Shown piece after piece: positions 1 to 8,366 of a DNA stretch of 64,000 nt. Numbering within the stretch: the stretch's first letter is position 1; every line of letters starts with the position of its first letter. The stretch comes from Pseudomonas marginalis (GTDB lineage Bacteria; Pseudomonadota; Gammaproteobacteria; Pseudomonadales; Pseudomonadaceae): assembly GCF_900105325.1 (NCBI RefSeq), contig NZ_FNSU01000004.1, forward strand, positions 124,001 through 188,000. The letters are read 5' to 3'. The notes beneath the pieces were generated by a model. That model saw only the letters and a list, made by a program, of their open reading frames with translations. It had not been told where the DNA came from and did not search any database. A program made the translations under genes and the position numbers.

Positions 1-442
1 GGCTGTCGGGGTAGATGCCGTCGTGACGCAGGTACGCCTCGAAGCCAACCTCGTTCAATGGCTCGGCCTGCTCGCTGTCAGGGTCGATATTCAGGCGTTG
101 CAAGGCGTCAACATTGGGTGTGGCGTGGGTCTTGCCGACCAGTGCCGTGCGGATGCCGTGGGGACGCAGGTAGTCGCCGAGGGTCAGTTCTTCCAGGGGC
201 AACGGCACCGCGTTCCACGCCACCTGGTGGCTGCTGACGTAGCGCCCGGTATAGGCCGACATGCGCGAGGGCCCGCAGATGGTGCCTTGGGTATAGGCGC
301 GGCTGAAGCGCACACCGGCGGCGGCCAGGCGATCGATGTTCGGCGTGTGCAAGTGGGCGTGGCCGTAGCACGACAGGTAATCGCGGCGCAGTTGGTCGCA
401 CATGATGTACAGCACGTTGCGCACGGGTTGGGGGTGGGACAT
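1..442 (-). CDS. Sulfatase-family hydrolase, N-terminal part (clipped by window edge)
   Basis: The first 147 residues of a type I sulfatase/alkaline-phosphatase-superfamily enzyme are visible; the gene runs off the left edge. The sulfatase signature is the CGPSR motif at residues 56-60, whose cysteine would be converted to formylglycine, the catalytic nucleophile. An early metal-ligand Asp (D16) and the TPNIDRLA motif typical of the family are also present. There is no signal peptide, so a cytoplasmic enzyme is likely. It hydrolyses sulfate esters or, in the related subgroup, phosphonate or phosphate monoesters; the visible part cannot separate these. The LysR gene lies about 100 bp upstream in the same direction and a TonB receptor is divergent, which fits sulfate-ester scavenging. 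The start is the ATG at 440-442, directly before MSHPQPVRN. Confidence 0.85.
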   Translation of the reverse strand, partial: MSHPQPVRNVLYIMCDQLRRDYLSCYGHAHLHTPNIDRLAAAGVRFSRAYTQGTICGPSRMSAYTGRYVSSHQVAWNAVPLPLEELTLGDYLRPHGIRTALVGKTHATPNVDALQRLNIDPDSEQAEPLNEVGFEAYLRHDGIYPDS

Positions 443-542
443 GGGACTTCACCAGACGGAGGACAGGTGAGGTTTTTCGCCGTTCGGGTGGGGGGCTGGC
501 AAGTGCATTTGGGGACTGGCTTTGATGCAGTGGATGCATGGC

Positions 543-1487
543 CTAGACGGCGACGTTCTCCAGCGCGCACACCTCTTCATCCAACTCATCGATCTGCTTG
601 ATCTGCTCGATCATCGCTTCGGCCAGCGGCGACAAGCGATACCCTGCACGGCTGACGACGCCGTAGCGGGTGTAACGCTCCTCCAGATCCTCCGCCAGGC
701 CCTCGATCGTCAAGCACACCAGTTCGCCCCGGGCCATGTGCAGCACATCGCTGTTGGCGCTGACGATGCCGATGGCGTCGGAGCGCAGCACTACGCCCAT
801 CAGGCTATAGCCGTTCTCGCATTCGACATTGGGCAGGTAATCGGGCCGGCCGCTGAGGTCGACGATGACCTTGCGCAGGTTGGGCGGGCGGATGGTCACG
901 GCCAGTGGGTAACTCATCAGCTCGGCGGCGCTTACGCTGCCACGTCCGGCCAGTGGGTGGCCGGCGCGGCAGCAGAAATACCAGCGGCGCGGGCGCAGGC
1001 GGTGGGTGTGATAGTCGGGGTTGGCTTCGAAGTGGCGGGTGTCGGCGACGAAAAACTCGAACTCTTCACTGAGCAGGCGTTTGCTCAGGCTCTGCCAGTC
1101 GTCCACCTGGTACTGCACCCGTGCCTTGGGGTAGCGCCCGATAAAACTGCCGATGGCGCGGGGGATCAAGCCGCTGGCCGGTGCCGGGCCGCAGCCGAAA
1201 CGCAATTCCCCCGCCTCCAGGCCATTGAACTGGCTGATCTCGTTGGCCAGTTGCTGTGCTCCGCTGACCAGGCGCCGAGCGTGCTCCAGCAATACCTGGC
1301 CTTGTTTGGTCGGCGCCAGGTCTTTGCGGCCACGGTCAATCAGCTGGCAACCGGCGCTGTGTTCCAGGGCCTGGATACTGCGACTGAACGCCGATTGCGA
1401 CAGGTTCACCGTCAACGCGGCGGCGACAAAACTGCGTTGTTCGGCAAGGGCGATGAAGTGACGAAGCTGGCGCAAATCGATATGCAT
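543..1487 (-). CDS. LysR-family transcriptional regulator
   Basis: A 314-residue LysR-type regulator of normal family length. An N-terminal winged helix-turn-helix (about residues 3-62, with LRQLRHFIALAEQRSF and the recognition helix around LSQSAFSRSIQALE) is followed by a periplasmic-binding-like effector domain. It reads in the same direction as the sulfatase gene and is divergent from the TonB receptor gene; the shared intergenic region carries a palindromic ATGCAT-type motif. Inference: it controls the sulfatase and receptor in response to a sulfur-related inducer. The effector is unknown. Confidence 0.9.
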   Translation of the reverse strand: MHIDLRQLRHFIALAEQRSFVAAALTVNLSQSAFSRSIQALEHSAGCQLIDRGRKDLAPTKQGQVLLEHARRLVSGAQQLANEISQFNGLEAGELRFGCGPAPASGLIPRAIGSFIGRYPKARVQYQVDDWQSLSKRLLSEEFEFFVADTRHFEANPDYHTHRLRPRRWYFCCRAGHPLAGRGSVSAAELMSYPLAVTIRPPNLRKVIVDLSGRPDYLPNVECENGYSLMGVVLRSDAIGIVSANSDVLHMARGELVCLTIEGLAEDLEERYTRYGVVSRAGYRLSPLAEAMIEQIKQIDELDEEVCALENVAV

Positions 1488-1511
1488 TTTTCACATCAAA
1501 AATATCCGGGA

Positions 1512-1530
1512 AATGCATTGGCTATGCATT
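1512..1530. promoter_or_regulatory. Candidate LysR operator palindrome
   Basis: Perfect inverted repeat AATGCAT-TGGCT-ATGCATT in the 155-bp gap between the divergent LysR gene and the TonB-receptor gene. A third ATGCAT copy overlaps the LysR start codon. LysR proteins usually bind dyads of about this size between themselves and a divergent target, so this is the best visible operator candidate. No binding evidence beyond symmetry and position. Confidence 0.45.
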
Positions 1531-1642
1531 AGGTCGACTCCTTATAAAGGCTATCTCTTATGCAGTAAATGTTCGTAAAAACATAAATAAATAACCTAAA
1601 GGAATATCTGTCGATGGATATTTCCGGGTTCCGGAGCCGCTT

Positions 1643-3958
1643 ATGAGTCTGTTGAAGTCCTTGCCCCTGGCCATTCTGGTGGCCGGCAGTTCCAGTTGGT
1701 CGCCGGCCCAGGCCGCCGAAACGCCCGCGCCGGTAAGCAAGGGCGAGAGCGCCGGCGGCGAGTTGGAGACGGTCACCGTCACCGCCCGGCGGCGCACCGA
1801 AAGCGCCCAGGCAGTGCCGACGCCCATGAGCGTGATCGGCGGCCAGGCCCTGGAGAGCCAACGGGTGTATCGGATTCAGGATTTGCAGCAACTGGTGCCC
1901 AGCGTCAACGTCGCTTATATGCATGCGCGCCAGTCCAGCGTGTCGATTCGTGGCCTGGGCAACAACCCGGCGAGTGATGGCCTTGAGGGCAGCGTAGGGC
2001 TGTATATCGACAACGTGTACCTGGGGCGGCCGGGCATGGCGGTGTTCGACCTGATGGACATCGAACAGCTTGAAGTCTTGCGTGGCCCGCAAGGCACCTT
2101 GTTCGGCAAAAACACCACCGCCGGGGTGATCAACATCAGCACGCGCGCGCCGAGTTTTACCCCGGAGCGCAGCATTGAAACCTCGCTGGGCGAGGACGGC
2201 TACTTCCAGACCAAGGGCACGATTTCCGGCCCGCTCACCGATGACCTGGCGGGGCGTTTCTCGGTCTATCGCACCCGCAGCGACGGCGACATCAAGAACG
2301 AATACAACGGCCATGACCTTAACGGCGGCTCGCGCCAGGGCTTTCGCGGGCAACTGCTGTACAAGCCCAGCGAGACCTTCAACCTGCGCTGGATCGGTGA
2401 TTACAACGAAGAGGATTCCAGCGCCGGCACCCGGGTGCTGTACAGCACCGGGCCGACCATCAACGGCACCAACCTCTACCAGTCGCGGGCCAACGCCGCA
2501 GGCGCGACCCTGGTCGATGGCACCCACCGCAAGGTCAACCTGGACAGCGACCAGCACGTCACCGTGTTCCAGGGCGGCACGTCGCTGGAGGCCAACTGGA
2601 CGTTGCCGAGCGATTTCACCCTGACCTCGGTCAGTTCCTATCGCTTCTGGAGTTTCACCCCGCGTAACGACGACGGCCTTAACGTGCCGGCGTCGTATAA
2701 CGCCGGGGTGTCGGTGGAAGATAAGCAGTGGTCCCAGGAATTCCGGCTGGCTTCGCCTACCGGCGGTTTCTTCGATTACGTGCTGGGCGCCTACTACTTC
2801 GGCAATTCTCTGGATAACAAGTCCTTCAGCTACTACGGGCCCCAGGCCGACATCTGGAACGGCACGCCAGCCGGCGCACTGGCCAATGTCAGCAGCGTCG
2901 GCAACGGGCACATTCGCACCGACAGTTTTGCACTGTTTGCCCAGGGCACCTGGCACCTCACCGAGCGCCTGGATTTCACCGCCGGCCTGCGCGGCACCTA
3001 CGAAGAAAAAAGTGCCTGGGTCACGCGCAACGCTCCCCTTGGCGGTGCGGCGGTCAGCGGTGCTGCCGCGACGGCTCGACGTGGCCGCGCGGGGGCGTAC
3101 GACTCCGGCGACCTCACGCAATACAGCACCAGCCCCTCGGGTTTGCTCAACCTGAGCTACCGCTTTAACGAAAACCTGCTGGGCTACGCGACGCTGTCCC
3201 ATGGCGAGAAGTCCGGCGGGGTCAACCTGGCGGTAGGCTCAGCACCGACGGCCGGGGCCGACTCGCTGTTGATCGGCACCGAGCGCGCCAACAACGCCGA
3301 ACTGGGTTTCAAAAGCACGCTGTGGGACCGGCGGCTGCAGCTCAATGCCAACCTGTTCTGGACCCAGGTCAACGGCTACCAGACCAATGCCTATGACCAG
3401 GACAACCGTGTGCAGTACCTGACCAACGCCGGTTCGGTGCGCTCGCGGGGTGTCGAGGTGGAAAGCACCCTGGTGCCGATCAAGGGCCTGACGCTGAACC
3501 TCAACGGCTCGTTCAACGATGTGAGCTACCTGTCTTACAAGGATGCGCCGTGCCCGCCGGAAGTCAGTCTGCGCCCCGGTGCGCCGGCCTCCTGCGACCT
3601 GAGTGGGCACCAAGTGGTGGGGGCCTCGAAATGGATCGCCAACGCCAACGGCGAATACAAGTGGAACCTGGATAACGGCTTCGAACCCTATGTCACCGCC
3701 AGCTATGCCTTCCGCTCCAAGGCCGTGGGCACGGTGGAGGACTCCGACTATGGACAGATTCCTGCCTACGCCGTGGTCAACCTGTCCACCGGCCTGCGCG
3801 GCAACTATGAGCAGGGGCAGTGGGACGTGTCGTTATGGCTGAAAAACGCCTTCGACAAGACCTACTACACCACGCTGTGGACGGGGGGGAACGGCGGCTA
3901 CGAAGGCCTGCTCGGTACGCCGCGCACGCTAGGGGTGACCGGGCGCTATGACTTCTAG
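1643..3958 (+). CDS. TonB-dependent outer-membrane receptor
   Basis: A 771-residue TonB-dependent receptor. It has a signal peptide ending near SPAQA-AE (about residue 25), a TonB-box-like ETVTVTA segment just after it, a plug domain (about 40-160, with IRGLGN and the LEVLRGPQGTLFGKNTTAGVINI stretch), and a beta-barrel ending in an aromatic residue (GRYDF). It transports a substrate across the outer membrane using TonB-ExbB-ExbD energy; such genes lie at 6.3-8.3 kb. The barrel type resembles receptors for small organic compounds rather than clear siderophore receptors. Its position next to a sulfatase suggests uptake of a sulfate ester or related sulfur compound (inference). Its 3' end overlaps the convergent MFS gene by 30 bp. 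Confidence 0.92.
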   Translation: MSLLKSLPLAILVAGSSSWSPAQAAETPAPVSKGESAGGELETVTVTARRRTESAQAVPTPMSVIGGQALESQRVYRIQDLQQLVPSVNVAYMHARQSSVSIRGLGNNPASDGLEGSVGLYIDNVYLGRPGMAVFDLMDIEQLEVLRGPQGTLFGKNTTAGVINISTRAPSFTPERSIETSLGEDGYFQTKGTISGPLTDDLAGRFSVYRTRSDGDIKNEYNGHDLNGGSRQGFRGQLLYKPSETFNLRWIGDYNEEDSSAGTRVLYSTGPTINGTNLYQSRANAAGATLVDGTHRKVNLDSDQHVTVFQGGTSLEANWTLPSDFTLTSVSSYRFWSFTPRNDDGLNVPASYNAGVSVEDKQWSQEFRLASPTGGFFDYVLGAYYFGNSLDNKSFSYYGPQADIWNGTPAGALANVSSVGNGHIRTDSFALFAQGTWHLTERLDFTAGLRGTYEEKSAWVTRNAPLGGAAVSGAAATARRGRAGAYDSGDLTQYSTSPSGLLNLSYRFNENLLGYATLSHGEKSGGVNLAVGSAPTAGADSLLIGTERANNAELGFKSTLWDRRLQLNANLFWTQVNGYQTNAYDQDNRVQYLTNAGSVRSRGVEVESTLVPIKGLTLNLNGSFNDVSYLSYKDAPCPPEVSLRPGAPASCDLSGHQVVGASKWIANANGEYKWNLDNGFEPYVTASYAFRSKAVGTVEDSDYGQIPAYAVVNLSTGLRGNYEQGQWDVSLWLKNAFDKTYYTTLWTGGNGGYEGLLGTPRTLGVTGRYDF

Positions 3959-5116
3959 CCCCGTGCGATAGGTGGCCGGGCTGAACACGCGCGTCACCGC
4001 CAGCATCGCCACCGCCGTGACCGTCAGCACCACCCAGGCGCTGACAAAGTTGCCGGTCAGCTCGCGCAGCCAACCGGTCAGCCACGGCGACACCGCATTG
4101 ATCAAGAAGCCCACGCCTTGCACAAAGGCCGCCAGTTGCCCGGCCTGGCGTGGGTCGCGATGGTGGTCGAGGGTCAGCAGCAGGCTCAGGGCGAAACACG
4201 CGCCCAGGCCGAAGCCGCACAACGCCACCCAGAGGTGCGGATATTCCTGCGGCGCGACGATCAGGCCGAGGTAACCCACGGTCTGGGCCAGCAGGGCGAT
4301 GCCCAGCAGCGGCCGACGGTCGATACCGCGCTGCGCCAGCACCGGCATCAACAGCGCGGCGATCACCTGGAAGATGGTCATGAACGCCAGCAGCGAACCG
4401 CTGGGCAGCACGCCCCAACCCAGTTGCTGATAGTAGGCCGGCAGCCACGCCACCAGGCTCATGTAGCCGCAATTGACCAGGCCGAAATACAGTGCCAGCA
4501 ACCAGGCGCGGCGATTGCGCAGGTCCTTGAAGGCCGGCACCACCTGTGGATTTCTGGCCGCGCCCAGTGGCAGCCAGGCCCATAGCAGCAAGGCACCCAA
4601 CGCCGGCAGCAGCCACACCCCCAACCCCGCCTGCCATTCCTGGAAATGCGTGGCCACCAGCGGGCTGAGCAGCGCAGCGAGCCCGCCGCCGGCCATCAGT
4701 GAGGCCGAGTACACACCCATCGCCACCGGCACGCGATGACGGAATTCGCGCTTGATCATCGCCGGCACCAAGGCCTGGATCAGCGCCACACCCGCGCCGC
4801 CGAGCAGCGCCGTGACCAGCAGCGCCGACGCCTGGCCCATCAGCCAGCGTGCCAGGCACGCCAGCAGGATCATCATCAGGCCCAGGGCGATGCCACGCCG
4901 CTCACCCAGGCGGGCTTCCACGCGCACGCCCACCAGCGCCACCAGCCCCATGCACACCACTGGCAGGCTGGTCAGCAAGGCGCTGCTCTGGAAGCTCAGG
5001 CCGGTGGCCTGGCGGATCTCGCCGAGCAACGGGCTGATGGAACTGAGGATCGGCCGCAGGTTCAGGCCGAGCACCACCAGCAGGCCCCAGCCGGCGAGGG
5101 ATTTATTCAGGGTCAT
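3929..5116 (-). CDS. MFS transporter of the CynX/NimT type
   Basis: A 395-residue major facilitator with about 12 hydrophobic segments. The early NLRPILSSISPLLGEI segment is characteristic of the CynX/NimT branch (cyanate transport or 2-nitroimidazole efflux). The actual substrate is unknown. It is divergent from the LysR gene that starts at about 5.2 kb, a common regulator-target arrangement, so that LysR probably controls it. The 3' end overlaps the convergent TonB-receptor gene. Confidence 0.88.
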   Translation of the reverse strand: MTLNKSLAGWGLLVVLGLNLRPILSSISPLLGEIRQATGLSFQSSALLTSLPVVCMGLVALVGVRVEARLGERRGIALGLMMILLACLARWLMGQASALLVTALLGGAGVALIQALVPAMIKREFRHRVPVAMGVYSASLMAGGGLAALLSPLVATHFQEWQAGLGVWLLPALGALLLWAWLPLGAARNPQVVPAFKDLRNRRAWLLALYFGLVNCGYMSLVAWLPAYYQQLGWGVLPSGSLLAFMTIFQVIAALLMPVLAQRGIDRRPLLGIALLAQTVGYLGLIVAPQEYPHLWVALCGFGLGACFALSLLLTLDHHRDPRQAGQLAAFVQGVGFLINAVSPWLTGWLRELTGNFVSAWVVLTVTAVAMLAVTRVFSPATYRTGLEVIAPGHP

Positions 5117-5224
5117 GCAACGCTCTTGCAGTCGGTAAATGAGGCGTGAGTATGGTCAGTACCCAAGGTATTCTGAAATTAAATATAACCATGCCAACCA
5201 GTGGCAAAGAGAATGGTGACGCTG

Positions 5225-6091
5225 ATGTTCGATCCCGTGTTGTTGCGCAGCTTTGTCGCCGTGGTGGACTGCGGCAACTTCACCCGCGCCGCCGAGCGCC
5301 TGCACCTGACCCAATCCACCGTGAGCCAGCAGATCCGCCGCCTGGAAGAGGCGGTGGCGTGCCAGTTGCTGGACCGCGACCAGCGCCGCGTGGTCGCCAC
5401 CGCTGAGGGCGAACGCTTGCTGGCCTATGCGCGACGCATCCTCGCGCTGCATGAAGAAGCCACCGATGTGTTGATCAACCAACAGAGCGACGGCGTGCTG
5501 CGCCTGGGGGTACCGGAAGACTTTGCCGCCGAGCGCCTGATGCCGTTGCTGTCGGCATTTGTGCTCGCCTATCCACGGGTGCGCCTGGAGGTCACCAGCG
5601 GCCTGGGGCCCGAGTTGCAGCGTCAATACCGCAGCGGCGAGTTCGATGTGTTGCTGGTCAAGCAGATGGGCAGCAGCGATGACTGCCTGGCCTCGTGGCC
5701 CGAGCCGCTGTGTTGGGTAGACAGCCGCAGCACGCCGTGCCTGGGGCGCGACCCTCTGCCGTTGGTGGCATTCCCGGTGGGCGGCCTGTACCGCAATGAA
5801 ATGTTGCACCACCTGGAAGTGGGCGGCTGGCGCTGGCGCATCGGTTATTCCAGCGCAAGCCTGGCCAGCGTGTGTTCGGCGGTGGCGGCGGGGTTGGGTG
5901 TGAGTCTGTTGCCGCGACGGGTCGTGCAGCCAGGGCATGTTGAACTGGGGCCGGACAGCGGTTTGCCCGTGGTGCAAGGCGTGCGCCTGGCGTTGTATGC
6001 CCGTCATGGCCTGAGTGCCGCGGGGCAGTGCTTGCAGGCTGAGCTGTTCGATTTGTGTGCAAACAGCCCCGTTGAGCCATGCCTTAACTGA
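5225..6091 (+). CDS. LysR-family transcriptional regulator
   Basis: About 288 residues: N-terminal LysR helix-turn-helix (LLRSFVAVVDCGNFTRAAERL, then LTQSTVSQQIRRLEE) and a C-terminal effector-binding domain. Three in-frame ATGs (5201, 5213, 5225) are possible. I chose 5225 because it puts the usual five residues before the conserved LLRSF and leaves the AAAGAGA sequence upstream as a ribosome site; the spacing is slightly long, so 5213 remains possible. It is divergent from the CynX-type transporter and probably regulates it. Confidence 0.88.
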   Translation: MFDPVLLRSFVAVVDCGNFTRAAERLHLTQSTVSQQIRRLEEAVACQLLDRDQRRVVATAEGERLLAYARRILALHEEATDVLINQQSDGVLRLGVPEDFAAERLMPLLSAFVLAYPRVRLEVTSGLGPELQRQYRSGEFDVLLVKQMGSSDDCLASWPEPLCWVDSRSTPCLGRDPLPLVAFPVGGLYRNEMLHHLEVGGWRWRIGYSSASLASVCSAVAAGLGVSLLPRRVVQPGHVELGPDSGLPVVQGVRLALYARHGLSAAGQCLQAELFDLCANSPVEPCLN

Positions 6092-6255
6092 ATATTTTGT
6101 ATGCCTGAAAAGCATCAAAAAAAACCACCTCGGCGCCAGGCCACGTGGGCCGGGGCTTTAGTGTTTGCAGAGCATTCATTTATTCAAATTTGATCTATCT
6201 ATAACTTCAAAGATTACTTTAAGAGATAAGCGTCTGGCCCCGATGATTCAGCCCT

Positions 6256-6289
6256 CGACGGCCTTCCACGCAGGCCCGTCGGTTTTTTT
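6256..6289 (+). terminator. Intrinsic terminator or attenuator just upstream of tonB
   Basis: Hairpin CGACGGCC / GGCCCGTCG with one bulged base, followed by seven T residues at 6283-6289. It ends only 26 bp before the tonB start codon and about 165 bp after the LysR stop. It may end LysR transcription, but a tonB promoter upstream of it would have to read through it, which is why an attenuator is also possible. Confidence 0.6.
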
Positions 6290-6315
6290 GTTTCGAAACC
6301 GTAGGGAGTCAATCA

Positions 6316-7131
6316 ATGGGCAATGTCCAGACCGCCGCCAGTGCACCCGAGGCGCAATGGCGCCAGGCACCGAGTGGTGAGTTGGTCGACCTTGGCCGGC
6401 CGCACCGCGCGCCGTTGGGGCAATTGCGAACGCAGCAAACCCCGAAGCGCTTCTCCAGCCGCCGCGAAGGGATCCTGCTCGGTTTGTTGGTGTTGGCCCT
6501 GCACGGTGCAGTGATTTATTGGGTCAGCCAGAAACCCACGCCGGTGCTGCCGATTGTGCCGCCGGAAATTCCGCCGATGACCATCGAATTTTCCCAGCCG
6601 GCACCGCCCGTGGTGGAACCGCCACCGCCTGTGCCGCCACCACCGCCACCGCCTGTTGTCGAGCCGCCGCCGCCGGTGGTGGATGAGTTGGCCGCCAAGC
6701 CGGCGCCGCCCAAGCCGATTCCAAAACCTAAGCCCAAGCCGGTGCCAAAGCCTGAGCCCAAGCCCGCACCGAAACCGGTCGAGCAGGCGCCCACGCCACC
6801 GCAATCGGCGCCACCGGCACCCGCGCCCGCTCCGCCCGCGCCAGCCCCGGTGACACCGGCTTCGGCCAACGCCGCGTACCTCAAGAACCCGGCGCCGGAG
6901 TACCCGTCACTGGCGCAGCGTCGCGGTTGGGAAGGCACGGTGTTGTTGCGGGTGCATGTACTGGCCAGCGGTAAGCCGGGCGAGATCCAGGTCCAGAAAA
7001 GCAGCGGTCGCCAGCAACTCGACGACGCCGCACTGACCGCCGTGAAGCGGTGGAGCTTCGTGCCGGCCAAGCAGGGCGATGTGGCCCAGGACGGCTGGGT
7101 CAGCGTACCGATCGACTTCAAGATTCACTAA
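6316..7131 (+). CDS. tonB: TonB energy-transducing protein
   Basis: A 271-residue TonB. It has an N-terminal cytoplasmic extension of about 50 residues, one membrane anchor (about residues 52-70), a long periplasmic Pro-rich spacer with PPPP and PKP repeats (about 75-175), and a C-terminal TonB domain (about 190-271, with YPSLAQRRGWEGTVLLRVHV). It carries proton-motive energy from ExbB-ExbD to outer-membrane receptors. A good ribosome site (AGGGAG) precedes the ATG. exbB and exbD follow as one operon. The long N-terminal extension is like other Pseudomonas TonB proteins. Confidence 0.95.
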   Translation: MGNVQTAASAPEAQWRQAPSGELVDLGRPHRAPLGQLRTQQTPKRFSSRREGILLGLLVLALHGAVIYWVSQKPTPVLPIVPPEIPPMTIEFSQPAPPVVEPPPPVPPPPPPPVVEPPPPVVDELAAKPAPPKPIPKPKPKPVPKPEPKPAPKPVEQAPTPPQSAPPAPAPAPPAPAPVTPASANAAYLKNPAPEYPSLAQRRGWEGTVLLRVHVLASGKPGEIQVQKSSGRQQLDDAALTAVKRWSFVPAKQGDVAQDGWVSVPIDFKIH

Positions 7132-7185
7132 CTATTGCGCTGCGGTGTGCAGCACACGCCGCGACTTGTACAGAGGGAAAACATC

Positions 7186-7905
7186 ATGGCATTAGCATCT
7201 CCACTTGAATCCATCGAAAGCGCGGTGATCTGGCTGCTGGTGGTCTTTTCGGTCGCCACCTGGGGCCTGGCCCTGCTCAAGGGCGTGCAGTTCGGTCGCC
7301 TCAAAGCGCAGGATCGCAAGTTCCACAAACAGTTCTGGGCGGCGTCGAGCCTCGACTCGGCTGCCGAGTTGGCCGAAACCCAGCCCGGCGCCGCTGCCCG
7401 TGTGGCCCAGGCCGGTTACGCCGCGATCCAGGTCGGGGAAGCGCCGCACGCGGCCGACCTGAGCCAGGCGATCAACCACCAGGACCGCCTCGAGCGTGCC
7501 CTGCGCCAGCAGATCGTACGTGAGCGCCGGTCCCTGGAAACCGGCCTGGCCGTGGTCGCCAGTATCGGCAGCACCTCGCCGTTTATCGGCCTGTTCGGCA
7601 CCGTGTGGGGGATCATGGAAGCGCTCAAGGGCATCAGCGCCGCCGGCTCCGCCAGCCTTGAAACCGTGGCCGGCCCCATCGGTGCCGCCCTGGTTGCCAC
7701 TGGCGTGGGGATCGCCGTCGCGGTGCCGGCGGTGCTGGTCTACAACTACTTCCTGCGTCGCCTGAAGCTCACGGCGGCGGACCTGGATGACTTTGCCCAC
7801 GACTTCTACAGCCTGGCGCAGAAAAACTCCTTCCGTGTGCTGCTGCATCCTGCCCTGACTAAACATGCGCCGGGTAACCCGCAAAAAGTGAAGGAGGCGT
7901 CCTGA
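7186..7905 (+). CDS. exbB: ExbB-type proton channel subunit (MotA/TolQ/ExbB family)
   Basis: About 239 residues with three membrane segments: one near the N-terminus (AVIWLLVVFSVATWGLALL) and two in the C-terminal half (GSTSPFIGLFGTVWGIMEAL and the GAALVATGVGIAVAVPAVLVYNYF region). These are the ExbB/TolQ hallmarks. I chose the ATG at 7186, preceded by AGAGGG, over an in-frame ATG 51 bp upstream that lies almost at the tonB stop. It forms the inner-membrane motor with ExbD that energises TonB. One base separates it from exbD. Confidence 0.95.
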   Translation: MALASPLESIESAVIWLLVVFSVATWGLALLKGVQFGRLKAQDRKFHKQFWAASSLDSAAELAETQPGAAARVAQAGYAAIQVGEAPHAADLSQAINHQDRLERALRQQIVRERRSLETGLAVVASIGSTSPFIGLFGTVWGIMEALKGISAAGSASLETVAGPIGAALVATGVGIAVAVPAVLVYNYFLRRLKLTAADLDDFAHDFYSLAQKNSFRVLLHPALTKHAPGNPQKVKEAS

Positions 7906-7906
7906 T

Positions 7907-8308
7907 ATGGCCTTCTCCACGCAAGACAGTGATGAGGTACTGAGCGAGATCAACGTCACGCCCCTGGTGGACGTGATGCTGGTGCTGCTGGTGGTGTTTA
8001 TCGTCACCGCGCCGCTGTTGACCAACGCGATCCCGATCAACCTGCCCAAGACCGAGGCCGTAGCCCCGGTGGAGCAGAAGGACCCGCTGGTGGTGAGCAT
8101 CGACGGCGCCGGCAAACTGTTCATCAACAAGGACGAAATCCAGCCGGACCTGCTGGAATTCAACCTGCAGGCGGCCAAGGCCAAGGACCCCGATGTGCGG
8201 GTGCAACTGCAGGCTGACGATGGTGTGAACTACGGCGAAGTGGCGCGAGCCATGGCGTCTATCGAGCGCGCGGGGATTACCAAGCTGTCGGTGATTACCG
8301 CACGTTAG
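7907..8308 (+). CDS. exbD: ExbD-type biopolymer transport protein
   Basis: A 133-residue ExbD/TolR-family protein with one N-terminal membrane segment (VDVMLVLLVVFIVTAPLL) that contains the conserved Asp used in proton translocation, and a periplasmic domain. It works with ExbB and TonB encoded just upstream. The gene ends 24 bp before a strong terminator hairpin, so the operon is tonB-exbB-exbD. Confidence 0.95.
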   Translation: MAFSTQDSDEVLSEINVTPLVDVMLVLLVVFIVTAPLLTNAIPINLPKTEAVAPVEQKDPLVVSIDGAGKLFINKDEIQPDLLEFNLQAAKAKDPDVRVQLQADDGVNYGEVARAMASIERAGITKLSVITAR

Positions 8309-8332
8309 TTGCAAAAGCCTCGACAATTTTTT

Positions 8333-8366
8333 GGCCGTTTCCTTGGCAGGGTGCGGCCTTTTTTTT
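8333..8366 (+). terminator. Terminator of the tonB-exbB-exbD operon
   Basis: GGCCG stem arm at 8333-8337 pairs with CGGCC at 8354-8358, followed by eight T residues. The insertion sequence that follows starts exactly at the end of this T-run. Confidence 0.7.

Noticed and set aside
1529..3202. Minus-strand frame of about 557 residues inside the TonB receptor gene
   Set aside because: Shadow frame; no signal, domain or ribosome site, and the receptor frame is complete.
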